Shown here one piece after another: positions 1 to 8,565 of a stretch of 27,963 bases of DNA. This stretch comes from Bacteroidota bacterium (GTDB lineage Bacteria > Bacteroidota > Bacteroidia > J057). Under the pieces are notes generated by a model that did not search any database, had not been told where the DNA came from, and saw only the letters and a list, made by a program, of their open reading frames with translations. The stretch lies in the NCBI GenBank assembly GCA_963169475.1, contig CAUJFT010000255.1, forward strand, positions 1 to 27,963, written 5' to 3'. The position numbers and the translations under genes were made by a program. Numbering within the stretch: the first letter of the stretch is position 1; each line of letters starts with the position of its first letter.

Positions 1-126
1 TAAAGCCTCATTGGTACCGAAAAATAGTCCTTTCCTCGAAGAAAGTTTGCATCACTCTACAGGTGTAGTATAAATTCTGATAAATTAATTTTTGTATAAT
101 TCATCGTTTTAAATAACAAAACATTC

Positions 127-1407
127 ATGGACGCTCAAACGCTGATATCCCTCATCAAATTTTTGGTTCCGCTTGTGCTTGCACTTGCAGCCTATAATAC
201 CTACGTGGTATTTAAGCTCAAAGGCGTGGACCCTTTTGGAAATTGGGACAGAAATAAAATAAACGGGACATTGCTCCTCCTTTTCTTTATTATTGGTTCA
301 GGCCTCGCTGCTTGGTCAACCGCAATGTATAAAGATTTATATATCCTTATTTACAACCCCGCTTCAGACCTCGGTGTGCCTATTGATAGTATGTTCTGGA
401 CCACTGCAATTTTGACTACCGTTGCCGCATTCATTACCAATGCAGCTTTGTTCTACTTCGCCTTTGCTTATAGTGGGTCAGAAACTAAAAAGGCTTTGTA
501 TTATCCTGAAAACAATAAGTTAGAAATCTTGTGGACCATAATCCCCGCAGTAGTATTGACCATCCTCATTGCGTCTGGAATTTCAACATGGGTAAAAGCC
601 ACAGGTCCTTCCCCCGAAAATGCAAGGGAAATTGAACTGACAGGAAAGCAGTTTGAGTGGATGATTCGCTATCCGGGTAAAGATGCTAAGTTTGGAAGAA
701 TTACTTGGGACTCTATTAATGATGCAAGTGGAAATACCTACGGGTATCATTTCTCCGACCCAAATTCTCGCGATGACTTTAACCCTCAAGAGATACATCT
801 TCAAGTAGGAATCCCCGTGAAGGTAAATATTCGCGCTCGCGATGTGTTGCATAGTGCCACCTTGCCCCACTTCCGTATGAAAATGGATGCGGTTCCCGGT
901 ATGAATACCAGCTTTTGGTTTACCCCAACGATTACCACAGATTCTATGCGCCTTATCAAAGGAAATCCTAAGTTTAATTATGAGCTAGCCTGTCAGGAAA
1001 TTTGTGGAGGAGGTCATTGGAATATGAGAAGAGTAGTCGTAATAGATACTAAGCAACAATATGATGAATGGGTGAGGAGTCAAAAGCCAACCTATCTCGA
1101 AATGGCCATCTCTAAGAAAGCAGTAGCTATTACCGCTGCCCCTACTGAATCAGCAGAAGGGGGAGAAGCCAAGCCTGCCGATACCGAAAAAGCAGCTCCA
1201 GCAACGCCTACAGCAGAAGCGGTAAAGACAACCGCTCCCGCCGCTGATACGAAAAAGACCACCCCTGTTGAGCCTAAAAAAGCCGTTGATGCAAAAAAGG
1301 CAACCCCGGCTGAAGCCAAAAAAGCTGCCCCTGCTGATACTAAAAAAGCAGCCGAAACCAAGAAGCCAGCAGAACCTGTAAAAACATCTGAAAAGAAAAC
1401 TAAATAA
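127..1407 (+). CDS. coxB: Cytochrome c oxidase subunit II (CuA subunit)
   Basis: This is the subunit that takes electrons from the cytochrome donor through the binuclear CuA centre and passes them to subunit I, in the cytoplasmic membrane. Four hydrophobic segments lie near residues 8-28, 47-67, 92-114 and 134-154, followed by a periplasmic cupredoxin domain. All CuA ligands are visible: H242 in DVLHS, then C289, E291, C293, H297 and M300 in CQEICGGGHWNM. No haem-binding CxxCH domain is fused to it. Residues about 334-426 form an unusual Lys/Ala/Pro/Thr-rich tail. The ATG at 127 sits directly before the first membrane segment. coxA follows after 29 bases, so the two are one operon. Bases 1-126 hold no recognisable gene; a TAA at 1-3 may close an upstream gene that lies outside the window. 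Confidence 0.95.
   Translation: MDAQTLISLIKFLVPLVLALAAYNTYVVFKLKGVDPFGNWDRNKINGTLLLLFFIIGSGLAAWSTAMYKDLYILIYNPASDLGVPIDSMFWTTAILTTVAAFITNAALFYFAFAYSGSETKKALYYPENNKLEILWTIIPAVVLTILIASGISTWVKATGPSPENAREIELTGKQFEWMIRYPGKDAKFGRITWDSINDASGNTYGYHFSDPNSRDDFNPQEIHLQVGIPVKVNIRARDVLHSATLPHFRMKMDAVPGMNTSFWFTPTITTDSMRLIKGNPKFNYELACQEICGGGHWNMRRVVVIDTKQQYDEWVRSQKPTYLEMAISKKAVAITAAPTESAEGGEAKPADTEKAAPATPTAEAVKTTAPAADTKKTTPVEPKKAVDAKKATPAEAKKAAPADTKKAAETKKPAEPVKTSEKKTK
1150..1404 (+). repeat. Low-complexity repeat region coding the CoxB C-terminal tail
   Basis: The end of coxB is built from degenerate units coding variants of A-D-T-K-K-A-x-P and E-x-K-K-A. The DNA repeats short blocks such as GCTGATAC followed by a run of A. 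Such tracts tend to vary in length between strains. The region also gives a long stop-free frame on the opposite strand, which is a by-product of the composition. Confidence 0.6.
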
Positions 1408-1436
1408 TCCTTAAAACAATATTAATTTTTACATAT

Positions 1437-3305
1437 ATGTCCGATAATATAGCCCTTCACGACGTAGCGCATCATGGTGAGCATCATCATCACAGCGAGT
1501 ATGTAAAGCATGATGACCATCATCATCATGAAGAAAATTTTATCACAAAGTATATTTTCTCACAAGACCATAAAATGATTGCCAAGCAATTTCTGCTTAC
1601 AGGGATTTTTATGGCAATTGTGGGGATTACACTTTCGTTATTATTCCGCCTTCAGCTTGCTTTTCCTAATACGGCAATGCCTTTTTTAGAGTCAATACTT
1701 GGCAAATGGGCGCCGGGTGGGAAATTAGACCCTAATTTTTACCTTGCATTAGTAACGATGCACGGTACAATTATTGTATTTTTTGTACTTACTGCCGGAC
1801 TGAGTGGTACATTCAGTAACTTTCTCATTCCGCTTCAAATAGGAGCGCGTGATATGGCATCGGGGTTCATGAATATGCTCTCCTATTGGTTCTTTTTCCT
1901 TTCGTCTTTCTTAATGATAATCTCCCTCTTCATCGAAACAGGTCCTGCTTCTGGTGGTTGGGTGATTTATCCTCCCCTAAGTGCTTTGCCTCAAGCAATG
2001 CCCGGTTCTGGTCTTGGAATGACGCTCTGGCTTGTTGCTATGGCATTATTTATTGCGTCTTCTCTACTTGGAGGGATTAACTATATTACTACTGTACTTA
2101 ACCTAAGAACAAAAGGAATGTCAATGGATAGGCTACCGCTTACTGTTTGGTCATTCTTTATTACTGCAATCATTGGGGTGCTTTCATTCCCCGTACTTTT
2201 GGCTTGCGCACTGTTGCTAATCTTTGACCGCTCTTTTGGAACAAGTTTTTATCTTTCAGATATTTTTATTGGCGGTGAGCTTCTCCACTATAAAGGCGGA
2301 AGCCCAATCCTATTCCAGCATTTATTCTGGTTCTTAGGACATCCGGAAGTATATATTATTATCCTCCCCGCACTCGGAATTTCTTCAGAGGTAATTTCTA
2401 CTAGCTCTCGTAAGCCAATCTTTGGATATAAAGCGATGATTCTTTCTATGGTGGGAATTATGGCACTTTCTTTTATTGTTTGGGCGCATCACATGTTTGT
2501 AACAGGAATGAATCCCTTCTTAGGAACTATTTTCATGTTGTTTACTTTGTTGATTGCGATACCTTCTGCGGTAAAAGGTTTTAATTATATTGCCACAATG
2601 TGGAAGGGGAACATTCAATTTACTCCCGCAATGCTTTTTGCGGTAGGGCTAGTTTCGTTGTTTATCACCGGTGGAGTAACAGGAATTTATCTCGGAAATG
2701 CGGCAGTAGATATTCCTTTGCATGATACGTATTTTGTAACGGCACATTTCCACTTAGTAATGGGTAGTGCTGCCGCCTTCGGATTGTTTGCGGGGGTATA
2801 TCATTGGTTCCCTAAAATGTTTGGGCGTATGATGAGTAATAAATTAGGTTATATACACTTCTGGGGAACCCTTATTGGCGTTTATGGGGTATTTTTCCCT
2901 ATGCACTACATGGGCTTTGCTGGTATGCCAAGAAGATATTATTCTCAAGATGCCTTTGATTTTACACAAGGTTTTGAGAACCTGAATGTGTTTATTACTG
3001 CAATGGCTTTCTTCTCCGCTATCTCTCAACTCTTTTTCTTATTTAACTTTTTTAGGAGTATTTTCTTCGGAGAAAAAGCTCCGGCTAACCCTTGGAAATC
3101 TAACACTATTGAATGGACTACTCCCCGACTTCCAGGACATGGCAATTGGCCCGGTGAGATTCCTACGGTATATCGTTGGCCTTACGACTACAATAAACCC
3201 GGAGTGAAGGAAGATTATCTACCTCAACATATTCACCCGAACGATGTTGTATTGGAAGAGGGCTTTAATCGCGAGGATTTTAAAGAGCATGAGCATTCTC
3301 ATTAA
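1437..3305 (+). CDS. coxA: Cytochrome c oxidase subunit I
   Basis: Catalytic subunit of an aa3-type haem-copper oxidase that reduces O2 to water and pumps protons. The redox ligands are in place: H109 (TMHG, haem a), H302 with E304 and Y306 in HPEVY (CuB ligand, the proton-channel glutamate of A1-type enzymes, and the cross-linked tyrosine), H351-H352 (CuB), and H437 and H439 in AHFH (haems a3 and a). The protein has about 12 membrane segments and is somewhat longer than usual at 622 residues. The excess lies at the ends. The first 31 residues contain 12 histidines, and the C-terminus ends KEHEHSH. It is the second gene of the coxBA operon. A strong terminator follows directly, so subunit III and assembly genes are not downstream of it here. 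Confidence 0.96.
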   Translation: MSDNIALHDVAHHGEHHHHSEYVKHDDHHHHEENFITKYIFSQDHKMIAKQFLLTGIFMAIVGITLSLLFRLQLAFPNTAMPFLESILGKWAPGGKLDPNFYLALVTMHGTIIVFFVLTAGLSGTFSNFLIPLQIGARDMASGFMNMLSYWFFFLSSFLMIISLFIETGPASGGWVIYPPLSALPQAMPGSGLGMTLWLVAMALFIASSLLGGINYITTVLNLRTKGMSMDRLPLTVWSFFITAIIGVLSFPVLLACALLLIFDRSFGTSFYLSDIFIGGELLHYKGGSPILFQHLFWFLGHPEVYIIILPALGISSEVISTSSRKPIFGYKAMILSMVGIMALSFIVWAHHMFVTGMNPFLGTIFMLFTLLIAIPSAVKGFNYIATMWKGNIQFTPAMLFAVGLVSLFITGGVTGIYLGNAAVDIPLHDTYFVTAHFHLVMGSAAAFGLFAGVYHWFPKMFGRMMSNKLGYIHFWGTLIGVYGVFFPMHYMGFAGMPRRYYSQDAFDFTQGFENLNVFITAMAFFSAISQLFFLFNFFRSIFFGEKAPANPWKSNTIEWTTPRLPGHGNWPGEIPTVYRWPYDYNKPGVKEDYLPQHIHPNDVVLEEGFNREDFKEHEHSH

Positions 3306-3337
3306 TAGCTAGATGCCTATAAATATGCCTGAGTAAT

Positions 3338-3380
3338 AAAAGAGGCTGTCCAAATCTACTTTTTTGGACAGCCTCTTTTT
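3338..3380 (+). terminator. Rho-independent terminator after coxBA
   Basis: A perfect 17-bp inverted repeat (3338-3354 paired with 3363-3379) has an 8-base loop and a core of AGAGGCTGTCCAAA. It ends in a T run and begins with an A run, so it could work in both directions. It lies 33 bases after the coxA stop codon. Confidence 0.9.
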
Positions 3381-3961
3381 GTTAAGAGTATCTAAAAATT
3401 TTATGTTGATTATAGGAAAAACACAATTGTTTTGGTTGTTTTTATGGTGATAATTAATGATTTCTTGTCCTTGAATACGATTGTTTTGCCTACGTATAGT
3501 AGTGAGTATATCAAGTCTGATTGAAGATAAAATTGGTGCGGATAAAAAAAGTATGAATTATTCCATTAATGTCAAAAAAAGAAACTGCCTGCAACAAGAT
3601 ATTGCCAAAAGTGGGGGTAAACGACTTCAATTGAGTATTTGTAAGTATGAGTGAGTAAAAAACGAATACAATGTTTTTTTTAGGTAAATATTTGACAATC
3701 AATAATGTTATCTAATTTTATTTTCTTAATTTTTTACCGACAAGTACTTATTTTGATTTTTAGCGACATCACTAACGCGCTAATCATTGCCAAAAAAATA
3801 AGGAAAAGCCTCCCAAATACTTCTGTAAGTCCCATAAAAACACTTCGTTCTTACCCGCAAATAAACTGCTGTAAAATACTCGTGGGCAAAAGAATAATGT
3901 TCAAAGCCTAAGACCAGTTGTAGTCAATCATAAGACGAAATTCCCAATAATTTCTCCCATT
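3381..3961. other. Non-coding gap between coxA and the PhoD gene
   Basis: AT-rich sequence with no convincing gene. It contains the palindromic repeat element at 3642-3750. Short open frames exist on both strands (for example 3511-3702 minus and 3705-3911 plus), but they overlap the element or each other and look like nothing known. Just past the PhoD stop, 17 more codons stay open in the same frame down to a TAG at 3908. Confidence 0.6.
3642..3750. mobile_element. MITE-like palindromic element, copy 1
   Basis: A ~109-bp element bounded by TA on both sides. Its ends are imperfect inverted repeats: the left end reads TAAGTATGAGTGAGTAAAAA, and the right end on the opposite strand reads TAAGTACTTGTCGGTAAAAA. 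A second, diverged copy lies at 26052-26156. The left 27 bases match that copy at 25 positions and the right 32 bases at 29. There is no room for a transposase, so it would have to be moved by an enzyme encoded elsewhere. The TA boundaries suggest a Tc1/mariner (IS630-like) type, which is inference. Confidence 0.55.
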
Positions 3962-5830
3962 TTACTTTACTTTCATTACCCACTTTCCAGTGGACTTCTG
4001 ATTAGAATAAATGGAGATAAAATAGTTTCCGGTGGGTAAATCTGCCGTATCTATCCGGATTAGATGAAGCCCGTTTTCTCTATTCCCGACCGGGATATTT
4101 TTTATTGTTCGACCGTTTACATCAGACAGACGAATTTCTATGGTTGCAGGCTTCTGAATATGATACTCTACGATAAAATTAGCTGTAAAAGGATTAGGGT
4201 AGCTTGCTAATAAGGCAATGTTATTTGGCTCTGTGGGAGTGATTGCGGTTAGGATTTCAAAGCCAGTAGCCATAGGTGCTTGAATCTGATTGATGATTGA
4301 AGATGGAGTGCTTGGAGTATTTGCCTGACGAAGAAAACGCTCCTGATGATTGACGTACCAACCTTCTCCTTGTATCTCTGTGTAGGCGGTGTCTGTAACG
4401 GAAGATACATACTGCCAGTCCCCTTGTGTTCGCTGGCGATTTACGTCCAAGATTACATATCCGTGTTGGCTTAAATCTGCATATTTAATATGGTCATTTG
4501 CGGCTTGTATTACGCTTAATGGCATACTAATAGGGGAGTTCGTGGACGTAATACTAGTAGTTACAAACTCAACTCCTACGGAATTGGCACCAGTTTGGGG
4601 GTCATAGTCATTATTGTAAGGCAAATCATTTGCCCAGGAGGAGTGAATGTCGCCGGTAAGAACCACGAAATTTTCAATATTATTATTTAGTACATAATTC
4701 CAAATTTTTTGCCTTTCGGCGGGATAGCCGTCCCATTGGTCTTGATTGACGGGGAGTCCGAATACCTTTAAGGGGGCCATCATCACCTGCTGGCCTATTA
4801 ATTGCCATTGCGCTCCGTTTGAAATCAATTCATTTTTGAACCATTGTAGCTGCGCTGCCCCTAAAACTGTGCGGGTGGTATCGTTATTTGTAGTAGAACT
4901 TTGCTCATTTCTTCCGTAGTGTCGGCTGTCCAACATAGATAAGTGTATTAAATCACCATAATCAAAGGAGCGATATATTTTTATGGTGTCTGAAGGGTCA
5001 GGAAGGCGTATCGGCATCCATTCTGCATAGGCTTTGGTGGCAGCATACTTACGGTCATTCCAATTCCCCTCTGTTGCAGGGTCATGATTCTCCGCGCCTC
5101 CCGTCCATGTATTATCGGCGATTTCGTGGTCGTCCCAAACGCAGATAAAAGGGTATTGCTGATGGGCATAGCGAAGGTCGGGGTCTAGTTTGTATTGGGA
5201 GTGCCGCATACGATAATCCATTAGGTTTAGGATTTCATGGTTTGGGCTGTGAGTTCTGTCTTGTGTAAAGGCGGGGTCTCCGTATTCGTAAATATAATCT
5301 CCTAAATGTAAAACGGCATCTACATCATTTCTTTTTCCGATACTTTCGTAGGCATGATAATACCCTACATCAAAACTTGCACAAGAAACTACCGCAAAAC
5401 GAACAGTATCAGTATCGCTTCCTACAGGAAGCGTTTTGGTTCTACCCCTGATAGATTTTATCCCTAATGCCTCAAATCGGTAGTAGTAATAGGTATTAGG
5501 CTGTAAGCCGGTTACATCTACGTGAACAGTATAATCTTTTGAAGCGTCAGTGGAGGTATTTCCATTAAGGATTATTGTAGTAAAGCTGGTATCTAAGGCA
5601 ATTTCCCACATAACGGGAATAGAACCAAATACGGTACTATCCGGAGTAACCCTTGTCCATATAATCACCCTGTCAGAAAGAGGGTCTCCCGATGCTAATC
5701 CATGATAAAACGGTTTCATTGTAGGGTTGATAAAAATCCTATCAGGCCCAAGCGGTCCCGATTTGTCTTGGGCTTTGGTAATAATCGGTGCGAAAAAAAT
5801 AACGACCAAGAAGATGAATTTTATTTTCAT
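3962..5830 (-). CDS. phoD: Secreted PhoD-type alkaline phosphatase/phosphodiesterase with T9SS sorting domain
   Basis: A metallophosphoesterase of the PhoD family, expected to release phosphate from phosphomono- and diesters outside the cell. Residues 1-20 are a signal peptide ending TKAQ. An N-terminal PhoD beta domain lies at about 38-135, then the catalytic domain. Metal-site motifs are visible: C150 in VSCASF, D178 in HLGDYIYEYG, DDHE at 233-236, and GDIH at 393-396. From about residue 545 to the end there is a type-A T9SS C-terminal domain (YPNPF..., NGRTI, LPTGNYFISI, ending VMKVK), so export by PorSS/T9SS is expected. The gene stands alone on the minus strand, divergent from cdsA. No good promoter was found upstream. 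The substrate cannot be told from sequence. Confidence 0.92.
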   Translation of the reverse strand: MKIKFIFLVVIFFAPIITKAQDKSGPLGPDRIFINPTMKPFYHGLASGDPLSDRVIIWTRVTPDSTVFGSIPVMWEIALDTSFTTIILNGNTSTDASKDYTVHVDVTGLQPNTYYYYRFEALGIKSIRGRTKTLPVGSDTDTVRFAVVSCASFDVGYYHAYESIGKRNDVDAVLHLGDYIYEYGDPAFTQDRTHSPNHEILNLMDYRMRHSQYKLDPDLRYAHQQYPFICVWDDHEIADNTWTGGAENHDPATEGNWNDRKYAATKAYAEWMPIRLPDPSDTIKIYRSFDYGDLIHLSMLDSRHYGRNEQSSTTNNDTTRTVLGAAQLQWFKNELISNGAQWQLIGQQVMMAPLKVFGLPVNQDQWDGYPAERQKIWNYVLNNNIENFVVLTGDIHSSWANDLPYNNDYDPQTGANSVGVEFVTTSITSTNSPISMPLSVIQAANDHIKYADLSQHGYVILDVNRQRTQGDWQYVSSVTDTAYTEIQGEGWYVNHQERFLRQANTPSTPSSIINQIQAPMATGFEILTAITPTEPNNIALLASYPNPFTANFIVEYHIQKPATIEIRLSDVNGRTIKNIPVGNRENGLHLIRIDTADLPTGNYFISIYSNQKSTGKWVMKVK

Positions 5831-6160
5831 AATTAAACCTAATTTTATAGCCCATTAATGGCGAAATAAAGCCACCTCCAACACATGATACCTAATCGTT
5901 TATTGTGAAAGGCGGTACATAAAAATCTTGTGGAAACTCAATTATTTATATTTCTTCTGTTACACAAGTAGGTGCAATATTACAACTTTTGGGATAACAG
6001 CAATAATATTTCTGGATAAAAAAATATCTTTTCCTTGATTTTTCTCTCTCTACCCAAGAGGTGGTTGAAAGTGGCATGTAATAATTCAGATTGTTTAAAA
6101 AGAAAAATATGAGATAAATAGGTATTTTGGATAAAAACTCGTTGTTTTGTCTCTGTAAAC
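5831..6160. other. Divergent intergenic region between the PhoD gene and cdsA
   Basis: 330 bases of AT-rich sequence that must hold the promoters for both genes. The closest match to the Bacteroidota -7 box for the PhoD gene is CAATATTA at 5975-5982 (minus strand TAATATTG, 7 of 8), which would leave a leader of about 140 bases. For cdsA, TATTTTG at 6123-6129 is one T short of the consensus. No hairpin or repeat stands out. Confidence 0.4.
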
Positions 6161-6979
6161 ATGGCGATAGATAAAAAAAATGTTGAAATGAATAGCAATT
6201 TATTCAAAAGAATAATTAGTGGGTTGGTTATGGCTGGAACAGTCATTCCGGTAATAATTTTTAGTGGAGAAGCACTTACAGGGATTTTGGTATTGGTTTC
6301 GCTTGGGGCAATATTAGAATTTACGCAGCTTGTTGATTTACAAAAAAAATACCAGATTTTATCAGTAATTTGGGGGATTTTCTTCTGGGCATGTGTCTTA
6401 TTAAACATTCCCGCAATTCCAGTAGCTGCAATTGCATTCCCACTGATAGGCGTAATGGTGCTTACAGATAAAGAGGCGGTCATTATAGGATTAGATATAA
6501 TGACAAAGTGGTTAATGGGGTTTGTCTATTGCATTGTCCCTTTTGTATTGGCTTATTGTTTTATCTTTGATGGAGAACACCCGTATGATTGGCGGTTGCC
6601 GCTTGGGATTGTAATGATAAATTATACGTCCGATACTTTTGCCTATTTTGTAGGGAAGTATTTGGGAAAACACGCCTTTTCTCCCACTATTAGCCCCAAA
6701 AAAACATGGGAAGGAGTAATAGGGGGTGTTCTGGGTGCGTGGCTTGCAGGATTTGCGATGTATTCACTTCTTGGGGAGGCACGCTGGAGCTGGCTTCTCC
6801 TCTCACTCATTATCAGTATATTTAACCAACCCGGAGATTTAATCGAATCCGTGATTAAAAGAAACGTAAATAAAAAAGATTCAGGCACTTTTATACCCGG
6901 GCATGGCGGGATTTTGGATAGAGTAGATAGTTTATTGACAATTTTTCCAATAATTTATTGCTATCAATCTTTTATATAA
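6161..6979 (+). CDS. cdsA: Phosphatidate cytidylyltransferase
   Basis: Makes CDP-diacylglycerol from phosphatidic acid and CTP, the branch point for membrane phospholipids. The protein is strongly hydrophobic with about eight membrane segments. The family signature is complete near the C-terminus: SPKKTWEG in the middle, then GDLIES, then SVIKRNVNKKDSGTFIPG followed by HGGILDRVD, with the conserved K-D, H-G-G and D-R-x-D residues. The length of 272 is normal. The start is uncertain. The ATG at 6161 gives nine extra polar residues; an ATG at 6188 gives MNSNLFKRIISG, which looks more like the usual CdsA N-terminus. Neither has a Shine-Dalgarno sequence. The gene appears to stand alone. Confidence 0.93.
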   Translation: MAIDKKNVEMNSNLFKRIISGLVMAGTVIPVIIFSGEALTGILVLVSLGAILEFTQLVDLQKKYQILSVIWGIFFWACVLLNIPAIPVAAIAFPLIGVMVLTDKEAVIIGLDIMTKWLMGFVYCIVPFVLAYCFIFDGEHPYDWRLPLGIVMINYTSDTFAYFVGKYLGKHAFSPTISPKKTWEGVIGGVLGAWLAGFAMYSLLGEARWSWLLLSLIISIFNQPGDLIESVIKRNVNKKDSGTFIPGHGGILDRVDSLLTIFPIIYCYQSFI

Positions 6980-7096
6980 TCTACACAATTCTTAACAACC
7001 TATTAGTAAAAATTACCTATCTATTTTAAATACTTAAAAGATTGACTTTTTCCTTATATTTTGTATTTGCAGAAGAAAATTTATAAAGAAATATGA

Positions 7097-7128
7097 TTTG
7101 AATATACAGAAAGCATTCTGTAAATTTG
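7097..7128 (+). promoter_or_regulatory. Promoter of the glutamate dehydrogenase gene
   Basis: TTTG at 7097-7100, a 20-base spacer, and TAAATTTG at 7121-7128 match the Bacteroidota housekeeping promoter exactly (TTTG, about 19-20 bp, TAnnTTTG). Transcription would start near 7134, giving a leader of about 55 bases. Confidence 0.7.
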
Positions 7129-7188
7129 CATACTTTTTCGAGTACATCTATTTAAGATATTTTTATATTTAATATATTTTTTTGTACA

Positions 7189-8451
7189 ATGGCAAATACA
7201 TCACAAAATTTATCGCCTTTTGCATCATTTATGGCAAGGCTGAATGTCGCGGCAGAAGTGTTGAATCTGGAACAACGTTTTTTGGACATTTTAAGTATGC
7301 CCGAAAAAACTCACATTGTAAGTCTCCCCGTAAAAATGGATGATGGAAGTGTGAAAGTGTATGAAGGCTACCGCGTAATTCACTCTACAGTAATGGGCCC
7401 TTCTAAGGGAGGGATTCGTTATGCGGATTATGTAGATTTAGATGAAGTAAAAGCACTCGCGGCATGGATGACCCTAAAATGTGCAGTAGTAGGTCTTCCT
7501 TATGGAGGCGCAAAGGGAGGCATTACTATCAATCCGAAAGGAATGAGCGTAGGAGAGTTAGAACGAATTACACGTGCTTATACGCGTGCCTTAAAAGATG
7601 TTTTCGGAGTAGATACGGATATTCCTGCTCCTGATATGAATACAAGCAAACGTGAAATGGCATGGATTGCAAATGAGTATTCGCGTATCAAAGGAGCGAT
7701 TATACCGGGCGTAATTACCGGTAAACCGTTAGAGCTTGGTGGTTCTAAGGGACGTACTCAAGCTACAGGCTTTGGGGTGATGGTTTCTTGTATGCTTGCA
7801 CTTAAAAAATTAGGCATTGACCCTAAGCAGGAAACTGTAACTTGTGCCGTTCATGGTTTTGGAAATGTAGGTAGCTGGGCGGCTAAATTAATGGCTGAAC
7901 AAGGGCTTAAAATCGTGGCTATTGGCGACCATACCGGAGCTTATTATGATGAAAATGGGTTAGATATTCCTGCTGCATTTGAATACGCTGCTGCCAACAA
8001 GAGCCTTGCCGGATTTACGGGCGGGAAAGCCTTCACGAACGAGGAACTTCTCGCGCTTGAGGTAGATGTACTATCTCCCTCCGCACTTGAAAATTGTATT
8101 ACCTTAAAGAACGCCAAAGATATTAAGGCTAGAATAATCGTTGAGGGTGCAAATGGTCCCGTAGCCGCAGAGGCAGATGCTATATTGAATGAAAAAGGAA
8201 TCTTTATTGTTCCTGACGTTCTTGCTAATGCAGGTGGGGTTACGGTTTCTTACCTTGAGTGGTGCCAAAACCGCTTTGGATACTATTACTCTGAGGAGGA
8301 GGTACTCAAAATGACTGTGCCTATGTTGGAAAATGCTTTTGAAAGGGTATATGAAGCCCATAAGAAACATAACACTCCTATGAGAATCGCTGCATACATC
8401 GTTGCGGTTGAACGTCTTTCCATAGGGATTACTATGCAAGGAGAATATTAA
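7189..8451 (+). CDS. gdhA: Glu/Leu/Phe/Val dehydrogenase, probably glutamate dehydrogenase
   Basis: Reversible NAD(P)-dependent oxidative deamination, most likely of glutamate to 2-oxoglutarate and ammonia. The N-terminal substrate domain contains K97 (LKCAVVGLPYGG) and the catalytic K109 (GGAKGG). The C-terminal Rossmann domain begins with GFGNVG near residue 223. DVLSPSALEN and EGANGP follow, as usual for the family. The length of 420 is that of the hexameric 45-kDa class. Cofactor choice and glutamate versus other amino acids cannot be settled by eye, so the symbol is tentative. It has its own promoter and its own terminator, so it is a single-gene unit. Confidence 0.92.
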   Translation: MANTSQNLSPFASFMARLNVAAEVLNLEQRFLDILSMPEKTHIVSLPVKMDDGSVKVYEGYRVIHSTVMGPSKGGIRYADYVDLDEVKALAAWMTLKCAVVGLPYGGAKGGITINPKGMSVGELERITRAYTRALKDVFGVDTDIPAPDMNTSKREMAWIANEYSRIKGAIIPGVITGKPLELGGSKGRTQATGFGVMVSCMLALKKLGIDPKQETVTCAVHGFGNVGSWAAKLMAEQGLKIVAIGDHTGAYYDENGLDIPAAFEYAAANKSLAGFTGGKAFTNEELLALEVDVLSPSALENCITLKNAKDIKARIIVEGANGPVAAEADAILNEKGIFIVPDVLANAGGVTVSYLEWCQNRFGYYYSEEEVLKMTVPMLENAFERVYEAHKKHNTPMRIAAYIVAVERLSIGITMQGEY

Positions 8452-8473
8452 TCCATTAGTATTTTGTATAATT

Positions 8474-8508
8474 TCCGCTTTTGTCTATAAGGGCAAAAGC
8501 GGATTTTT
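8474..8508 (+). terminator. Rho-independent terminator after gdhA
   Basis: TCCGCTTTTG at 8474-8483 pairs with CAAAAGCGGA at 8494-8503, and five T follow. It lies 22 bases after the stop codon. On the minus strand the T run is poor, so it mainly serves gdhA rather than the converging LysE gene. Confidence 0.85.
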
Positions 8509-8565
8509 ATTTAGTAATTTAGAGGGATTATTGTTTGTTTGCAAGGGAAATGAGAAAGATAAAAT

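Noticed and set aside
1..126. Possible tRNA or regulatory RNA at the window start
   Set aside because: No tRNA arms or known riboswitch features were visible; it is most likely the coxB leader or an upstream intergenic stretch.
1092..1361. An Ala/Val-rich minus-strand frame opposite the coxB tail
   Set aside because: It is the by-product of the repetitive Lys/Ala/Pro codons on the plus strand.
3511..3911. Small open frames in the gap after coxA (3511-3702 minus, 3705-3911 plus, and a minus frame at 3780-3923)
   Set aside because: They overlap each other or the palindromic element, lack a promoter or recognisable family, and are of a length expected by chance in AT-rich DNA.
5980..6483. A 167-codon minus-strand open frame overlapping the start of cdsA
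   Set aside because: It lies opposite a clear CdsA coding region and its protein resembles nothing; it mirrors the plus-strand codons.
8104..8439. A 111-codon minus-strand frame within gdhA
   Set aside because: It is fully inside a well-supported dehydrogenase gene with intact motifs.
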